Positions 57,210 to 64,000 of a stretch of DNA of 64,000 bases are shown here, piece after piece. Origin of the DNA: Corbicula japonica (lineage: Eukaryota > Mollusca > Bivalvia > Venerida > Cyrenidae). The position numbers were made by a program, and so were the translations under genes. The DNA lies in the NCBI GenBank assembly GCA_038501625.1, contig JAZAYU010000718.1, forward strand, positions 108,230-172,229, read 5' to 3'. The notes under the pieces were generated by a model that had not been told where the DNA came from, ran no database searches, and saw nothing but the letters and a program-made list of their open reading frames with translations. Positions within the stretch are counted from its first letter, which is position 1; each line of letters starts with the position of its first letter.

Positions 57210-60200
57210 GTTGATTACTTTAAAATTTTTATTTAAAATGTCGAGGAAAACTATTGCTAGGTTTACACGTACGAGCGATATTGACGACAACTCATATATT
57301 TTTCATTTTTAACGAAAATGGCATTTAATCGGGAAATCTTTTGGTCCACATCATTCCTTGTAATTGAATAAAACAGTGACACATCGCCTTTAACTGTGAA
57401 AAAGATGCTACTTTAGATCATCATTTGCATAAAAGCGCACCGGGCATGTATTCGACCGTTACAATATGATGTACGATCGATTAGGATAACGCGAATGTGA
57501 CGTAATTATACCGTAGCGTTACTTAAAGTATTGTCTGTATCATTAAACTATTAAAGGCGTACGCTACAGTTTTTCTTAACGAGTAATATGAACTAAGGCA
57601 CTGCCTCTTATCGAGCTCTAGCTTTATTAATCTCAGATAATGATTTATATTAAAAAATAATTTGTTTATAACATTTGTTAGCCTACTCATGCACAATAAA
57701 ATTATATGATTTTTGGAAAGAATTTAAGTCTACATCAACTTAATTCAGCTGGACAACTGGCAATCTGACTTTTACTAAACATTTGGGTTTTAATGTGTAA
57801 ACACAAAGGCTACTTGCTTAAATTAACAACCCAAATGTGTTCCATTACCTCACTTAATGCAATATTGAATATTGATAAATTCTTCATTGATACATGAAAA
57901 TATTACATTGTCACATGTGCATGAAAATTAATATATTATTGTCTGAAAAATAAATTTTATTTTTTAAAATGTTACCTTGATTACACTTGCAATTGTAACT
58001 TGCAATTGCACAAAATTGTTCCATGCTATTCAAAAAATATATATGCATGTAAATGAATAAAGTTATAATATAGACCTAAAAAGTACTGTTTTAATATACA
58101 TGTACATCACATTAACACCACATTGAGACTTCAATATGTAGTGTGATACATCACCTAGATTTTTGGGCATATTTGTGCAGTCATTTGAAAATATCTCCAG
58201 GAATGACAATGCGATAGGAATTTTCAGTTATTAACAAAAGTAATTTGAAGCTATAGATGCTGTGTGAAAAATATTATGACAATATAGTACATATTTGGTG
58301 ACAATATGGTACATATTTGAGCCAAGTTACTTAAATGTGCATGATAGAATTACTTATTTAAGTTGAAAAATAGTTCATCTATTGGGCCAAAATAGATGAA
58401 ATAATCTCAATCAATTAAACATAAACATGTACAATATCATGTAGTCTGATTATCCATATGTAACACTCCTTTACAGGTCTTAGTAACTGATTTGAAACAA
58501 AATGCTTCTTTATATTATATTTTCATTCATAAATGAATTGCGCTTGCCAATCAAATCATGCATTAAAAATGTTGTTGGTCCATTTTTTTAAATGTATAAT
58601 AACAATTTTAAGAGATTGTTTGCAAAAAAATGTAAACCCATGAACACATAAACATGCCATTATTCATAACCACTTTTGGATCTCTGTCTGGTAAGTATTT
58701 TATAAATGTAATATATATACTGGAAAATGTGAATTTCAAAATTCTGAAGCTCATTCCAGTTGGTATTTTCTTGATTTTGTATTTTTCGTTGCAGAAATTT
58801 AGGCACAACTACTTTAAAATATGGTAGGTAAATTTCTCTTTAAAAAGTACCATATATTAAAAAATGTAAACTTCTCTACTGTTACATTGCTAAAACACAA
58901 ACATACAAAAGAAAAAATCATTGTTTTTATTATGAGTGCAATTTCCAGTTTTTTGTGTTAAAGTCCAGCTTAAGCAGATCCAAGTACCGGTATATTCAGA
59001 TTTTTAAATGTATTTAAAGAGGCCAAAAACCCACTGACATGGCAAGAAATGTTTCTCTTCCTCTTCACAGCAATCTACTTTTTTCAACAATTTAAATGAT
59101 TATGAAAGCTCTGATTTTTTTTATTTTCTAAAACACAACTTTTTGATGCTGAGCAAATTTAGTGATACCATGAATATTTAACAAAATTTGCAAAAATAAA
59201 ACAAAACAAAGCAGACACCTTGTAAATAGTGTATTTGATTATACATGTACCTCATATACACATTTTGATAATGAAATCATGTTGAAATGTGCACATGACA
59301 GAAAATATGGTAATAATAGAACACTTTTAATTCCCAAAATGAGCATTAACTTGATATTTGATGCTATTCTTGGTACACATGTATTCTGCTTTCTGGTCAA
59401 ACTTTTTGGTCCCAACTGATGATAATATATTGGAGATTAACCCTTTCCTCCATGTAAACACCTTTATGACATGGAAAAACTGTGTAGATTCAGATCAGCC
59501 AGCACATCCATGATGTCTGATCAGGATCTGCAATGTTCACTTGTTTAAATCATTAGGTTATTTCTGACCAAAAAGTGAACAGTGCAGATCCTGATTAGAT
59601 GTGCCAGTTAATCTGGATCTACACCGGTCTCACACGGGTAAAAAGGCATGTCTGTAGAGTAAAAGGGTAAATTTCCCTTTTATTTAAAATCTCATACTAC
59701 AGTACTGTGTATTAAAATTAAAAAGGTAATACTCAGTAGTTACTTTGAGAAAATTATTGTCTGTACAATTTACATAACCTGAAATTTCATACATTTAGGA
59801 CAATCTGTCATGTATTTGGCCAAAATATAAAAAAAAACATAAATTGTTTCTGGAGGTACCATGTCAAATAGGCCACAAGTCAATTCAGGCAGTACTTGTA
59901 AGTCTATTGTATATGGCAATCACTGTAAAGAGTTAGTTTTGTTTTTAGATTTACACAAGCTTTTAAAAAAAATAGTATCATTGCTTAATTGATATCTAAA
60001 ATTGTGCTTGTCATCCTGAAACCCAAGAACAAATTAAAACATCATCTGATTGTCATTTTTGCTTAAAAAATTGGACTGTCATCATAAAGTAAAGTAATTT
60101 ATGTTACAGTCATAATCTCTTCTCTACACCTATCCAAGCTGTTGATTCAATCAGTTTTGTCTGGGTGTCACACTGTTTAAATACCGGTATATAAGATCAC

Positions 60201-60980
60201 AATTTACATCACTTGCAGTAAAAGTCAGAGGTGCTAATGCAGTCAAAGGTGTCATATTAAATAAATAAATAAATTTATTTCTAAACCAATTTCCATGTTG
60301 GACAATGCAAAATACACAGCTTATGTTGCAACCATCAATATTTGATTCTGTGCTAGTGTAGACAGAGTGACTTTTGTAGACTAAGGTCATTGATCAAAAG
60401 AGCATATTGACATATAAATGATGTCTTTTCTTTTGTTGCAACATTTTGTTAATTGTTTTCCCACCTGTTTAGTCATGATAGTCTTGGACAAAAATCCGGA
60501 AAAGTACATGTTGCTTTGTACAAAATGTCCAATCTATGAAGCAACTTGTTCATGAAAAATATTTTATAAAACATCATAAACTGACATAGAACATATTAAC
60601 ACAATGATGCTAAAAACTTTATAAATAAATTAAAATGTGGCCTATTTTTGAGGCCTATTTGAGCTTTTTCAAAATAAAGTGTGGCTCATTTGACATGTTT
60701 GTGGCCTATTGACTGTAATTCATATACCAATTCCATGGTATTTGATCATAAATATGGTGTGAATAGACTGATAACGATCCCAATATATCAACCAAAACAG
60801 TAATCATTATGTTTATGCAGTGTAGACCAAGTGTAGACCCTCATTTTTAGGGGGGAGGGGCGGCGGCCAGTTTCTTTTTTTTTTAGAAAAAAGGGTCAGT
60901 CTTCAACGCCCCTGTGCCTGTGGTGTAGATTTGCTCTTGTGCCATGTGTTTTATAAGAATAAATAAAAGAAATCTCATAC
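57210..60980. other. Probable 5' flank of the SET gene; AT-rich, no gene recognised
   Basis: Upstream of the start codon there is no clear TATA or CpG-rich promoter. Long A/T-rich stretches with scattered ACATGTAC and ACCGGTAT motifs dominate. The short ORFs here have no family features. Confidence 0.4.
59482..59624. repeat. Palindromic dispersed repeat, best copy
   Basis: GTGTAGATTCAGATCAGCCA..TCAGGATCTGCAATGTTCAC pairs with GTGAACAGTGCAGATCCTGA..GCCAGTTAATCTGGATCTACAC, giving a near-complete hairpin. Related to 56291-56418. Confidence 0.7.
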
Positions 60981-61187
60981 CTCGTGTTCAGTACTCTCAC
61001 AAACAATATCTTCGACTGCCATGAGCTCACATGTCTGAATGACGAACATGACCAGTGACAAAAAACTCTTATACAAAACTGAATTGTGGCGCTGGTCTAC
61101 GCTAAGCTCAGTGTGTCTCACAATGTGACTGAGTGACATTGCGAGGTCCAGTTCACAATTCAACTTCACATAAAAGTTGGTTCTCAC
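60981..61187 (-). CDS. Candidate exon of a neighbouring gene, unknown
   Basis: Open frame ending at a GTATGA donor-like site (GAACACGAG|GTATGA). It reads LNCELDLAMSLSHIVRHTEL and later SFLSLVMFVIQTCELMAVED, with base composition richer and more codon-like than the surroundings. It could be a first coding exon starting at the internal Met (MSLSHIV...) or an internal exon after a TGTAAG acceptor. Product not recognised. Confidence 0.35.
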
Positions 61188-61649
61188 CAGCCTTACATAT
61201 TGTTTTCAAGAAAAACTCCATGCATCTGATTGTTCCGTCGATGGGCCTTATGCTCCTTTGAATTTAAAGGCCTAATACTCCACTGACAAGCTACCATTCA
61301 GTAGTTTTCAACTTGACTTCTTCAGTCTAATTTCTCAAAATGGCCGATTGCTAGTATTGCTATTTTGGTTACAACGAACGACAACCTACTCTCTAAACAG
61401 ACGATTTAGTTTTTTAGCTTTCCAAAATGCTAGTCCGATAACAATGCTACCGAATAATAAGTTTTAATTTTTAAAGATATTTTGCCATTAGCAATTTATA
61501 AAAATAAAGTCAATAACAAAATTTGTAAAAACAATACTTTGCCGTAAGTTTTTACCGGTCAGTTTTTTTCCCGTGTTTACATTGCCTTATGCTGTGCACA
61601 ACCGGAAACCAGCGCAAACGAAGTGGACAACCTTTTTTTCTCCTTAGTG

Positions 61650-61730
61650 AATGGGCATTCCTGCGACCTTAAGACGAGCTTAACGCTCGGGTCGCTTCGC
61701 GACCCGAGCTAGAGCTCGATATTAAACTAC
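61650..61730. other. Perfect short hairpin
   Basis: GCTCGGGTCGC-TTC-GCGACCCGAGC at about 61686-61710 forms an 11-bp GC-rich stem with a 3-base loop, followed by GAGCTCGAT palindromic sequence. A sequence related to TCGAGCTCTAGCT also occurs near 57609. Function unknown; likely a repeat end. Confidence 0.5.
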
Positions 61731-62394
61731 TGTACCACCGTCTAAATGCAATGTATTAAACATAGTTCACGGTCCAATCTGGGTTTTATCAATGTATAAA
61801 ACACAGTTCACGGTCCAAGACTTGACTTATTCGGTAATAGCCCGTTTCGGATACGTATGTGGATTATTGGTTAAATTTTGGCCTAGGTTTAAATTCTCGC
61901 ACTGGTCCGAGCGCGAAATACGCGAAAATTAAGCAATCGCTAAATAAAATGATACCACAGTAATTATTAATGATGTACACTATATACCTTTGAGTCTTTT
62001 TGTTTATACATAATTACCCCCCACCCCCTTTTTGAAATTGTAATTTCGAACAAACTAACACGGTGACCTACATTTATCTTTTTTTTTCATTTTATGTTTG
62101 TTATACATTAGAGAATGTATTGGTAGTATTTGGTGAAATTATATTATGTAAAACTCCGGTAAACTTAAAACATCTCTTAAAATAAATTGATTGCGGAAAA
62201 ATCTTTTGTTGTAAATTAGGTAATACTTAATTTTTTATATGTGTTCCATTAGTTGTATTGCAATATTTAGCAATTTATTTGTAATATAAAATGTCTGGTA
62301 TTAATCTGAAAATACCTCATTGAAGGTTCCATGTTCACCGCCATATGCATACCATCGTTTGGGATGGATCGAAATTGTACTATTTAATGGCGTA

Positions 62395-62793
62395 ATTACT
62401 GAGTTGCGCTCAACCCGGGGCTAGGCGGCGTGGGCAGTAATAAGCATTCCCATTACTGCCCATGAACAGGCTCAATCAAACCGAGCCTGCAGTATTTTCA
62501 TATTTGTCGTGTTCGGTGGCTTTCAAAGTTCCCTTTTCATCTATTTTACTGAAAAATAGATTTATTAATGATATTCTTGTGATGCAGTCTATGATTTCAT
62601 GCCGACAAAGAAGAGTATAAAAATTGTAAAAATTGTTCAAAATGTTACATCTTTGGCATCTAATAAAAAAAGGTAAGCCCGGTAAGATATCATTTTTATT
62701 ATTGTTTTCATTGCATAACATCATGTTCTTTACATACACAAAGTTTGAAAGAATTCTATTATTGGGAAATATTTCATGAAACTGTAGCGACAC
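62395..62793. repeat. Probable dispersed repeat with hairpin and 105-codon ORF
   Basis: GGGCAGTAATAAGCATTCCC ATTACTGCCC at about 62432 forms a hairpin. The adjacent minus-strand ORF 62476-62793 (MSLQFHEIFPNNR...) has low-complexity Asn/Phe-rich sequence. I believe similar sequence is common in bivalve genomes as a repeat; that is memory, not shown here. Confidence 0.35.
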
Positions 62794-62794
62794 C

Positions 62795-63380
62795 CTTTAA
62801 TATTTGATATACAGCATCATCTAGTGGTCCTTTACCAATATTGTTCAACCTATCCCCCTGGGGTCAAAATGGCTCCGCCTCAGGGGTCACTTGTTTTACA
62901 TAGACTTATATAGGGAAAACTTAAATCTTGTATTTGGTATGTGTCATAATGTAGTGGTAAATTATTCTCCGGGGGTCAAAAATGGCTCCGCCCCGGGGGT
63001 CACTAGTTTTATTACATAGTGTTATATAGTAAATCTTTAAAAAAAAATCTTCTCTAAAACCGTAAGGCAAAGAGCTTATATATTTGGTATAAAGCATCAT
63101 CTAGTGGTCCTCTACTAAAATTGTTCAAAATATCCCCCTGGGGTCAAAAGGGTCAAAAATGGACCCGCCCCAGGGGTCACTTGTTTTACAAAGACTAATA
63201 TAGGGAAAACTTAAAAGATTTTGTTCTCTAAAACCACAAGGCCTAGAACCTTGGTATTGGTATGTATCATCATGTAGTGGTCATCTACAAAACTTGTTTT
63301 TAAATTATTCTCTGGGGGTCAAAAATGGCCCTGCCCCGAGGGTCACTAGTTTTATTACATAGTGTTATATAGTAAATTTT
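62795..63380. repeat. Tandem repeat, about 4 copies of a 130-150 bp unit
   Basis: Each copy has ATTTGGTAT..CATCATCTAGTGGTCC, then CCCTGGGGTCAAAAATGG, CCCCGGGGGTCACT and AGTTTTA(C/T)..TATATAG. Copies start near 62795, 62931, 63078 and 63250. The GGGGTCA..CCGGGGGTCA core is GC-rich against an AT-rich background. Confidence 0.8.
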
Positions 63381-64000
63381 AGCAGCATTATTTTTATTTG
63401 ATTTTACCAAACTTGCACACACCTCTTGCAACCATTGAGCAGTTGTTGAAAGAAGGTCTTGTGTGATTTTAATATTTATCAGTTTATAATGCTTAACATC
63501 ATGTTTTGCCATTTGTCATTGCAAGTTCATTGATTAAAAAGAAAATGTATCACAATTTACCTAACGACAAAATGCATTTCAATAAAACTTTGAACGTATC
63601 AATGTTAAGAAAAGTAACAGTAAAAAAAATAGTTACACCTAAAAACTCCATAAATTTCTTTTTGCAAAAACACACAAAAAGCAACACTTAACATCAATTT
63701 AAATGCCTTCATAGTAATGTGTTACTACAATATCTAAGGTCCTTTTGTATTACAATTGTTAAAGCACATGTATGAGACATTTGTAAAAGTATGTCTGGCC
63801 TTCCTTTTTCTTGTCGCGAAAATGGATGACGAAAAAAAAAAGTTCTTTGTCTTTATATATGAACGTTCTTTTACAGGACCTCAAATATTGATGTTAGTAT
63901 TATTTTACTAATGTGGGCATTTTAATTGTGTTGCTTCGTTTTTTTGAGTTTGACTGCAAATACAATTTTACGGATTTTTAAGGTCTTACTATTTTTCTTT
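63381..64000. other. AT-rich right edge, nothing recognised
   Basis: Short ORFs only, long A and T runs, no repeat or gene signal that I can support. Confidence 0.5.

Noticed and set aside
59850..60730. Possible TIR element from the inverted motifs around ATAGGCCACAA
   Set aside because: The inverted match is short and interrupted; no ends or duplication could be defined.
57545..61735. Large element bounded by TCGAGCTCTAGCT / AGCTAGAGCTCGA
   Set aside because: Only about 13-15 bases are shared and the flanks differ; probably two copies of a short repeat.

Overview
This is a eukaryotic, AT-rich, intron- and transposon-dominated window. It is most probably from a mollusc, likely a bivalve: the splice signals are metazoan, the introns are very large, and the LINE, reverse-transcriptase and palindromic repeat families look like ones I associate with bivalve genomes. 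That taxonomic call is inference.

The backbone is one large gene on the minus strand. I could assemble 20 coding exons between 57209 and 214, and the gene runs on past the left edge. The 5' exon encodes a short hydrophobic leader that looks like a signal peptide. It is followed by a small Cys-rich module (55569-55685) and a two-exon pre-SET-like stretch (54889-54993, 52940-53025). Three exons (33416-33616, 31817-31955, 26930-27055) encode a complete PR/SET domain of the PRDM type. Thirteen short exons (25582 down to 214), mostly 132 bp and all phase 1-1, then each encode one EB/EGF-like module of about 44 residues, with the typical spacing C-x7-C-x7-C-x4-C-x-C-x10-C. Every junction is in phase, and the sum is 835 codons plus one base. 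A predicted secreted or luminal protein combining a PR/SET methyltransferase fold with a long EB-module tail is the most unusual protein-level observation here.

The introns are packed with mobile DNA. From left to right: an LTR retrotransposon of the Ty3/gypsy type (3360-12487; primer-binding site, ATTA target duplication, broken pol, no recognisable integrase); a 5'-truncated LINE with an intact ORF, poly-A tail and 14-bp target duplication (18610-20295); two decayed reverse-transcriptase pseudogenes (about 17835-18490 and 30690-31290); several tRNA-like SINE heads; and several palindromic MITE-like elements.

The largest feature is a 17.8-kb inverted-repeat element (34036-51796) inside the 19.3-kb intron between exons 4 and 5. 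Its two arms of about 5 kb are built from a higher-order tandem repeat of 507 bp (seven 41-bp and four 55-bp monomers). It ends in matching unique caps and is flanked by a 9-bp direct duplication, AATAACATC. This architecture recalls Drosophila Foldback elements. Its 7.4-kb loop holds a palindromic element and a LINE remnant that was itself hit twice, 61 bp apart, by two related TIR transposons.

The right-hand part (57210-64000) is probably 5' flank. It holds one uncertain exon-like ORF (about 60981-61187), a 4-copy tandem repeat (about 62795-63380) and dispersed palindromic repeats. No ribosomal RNA, functional tRNA, CRISPR or prokaryotic features were seen.
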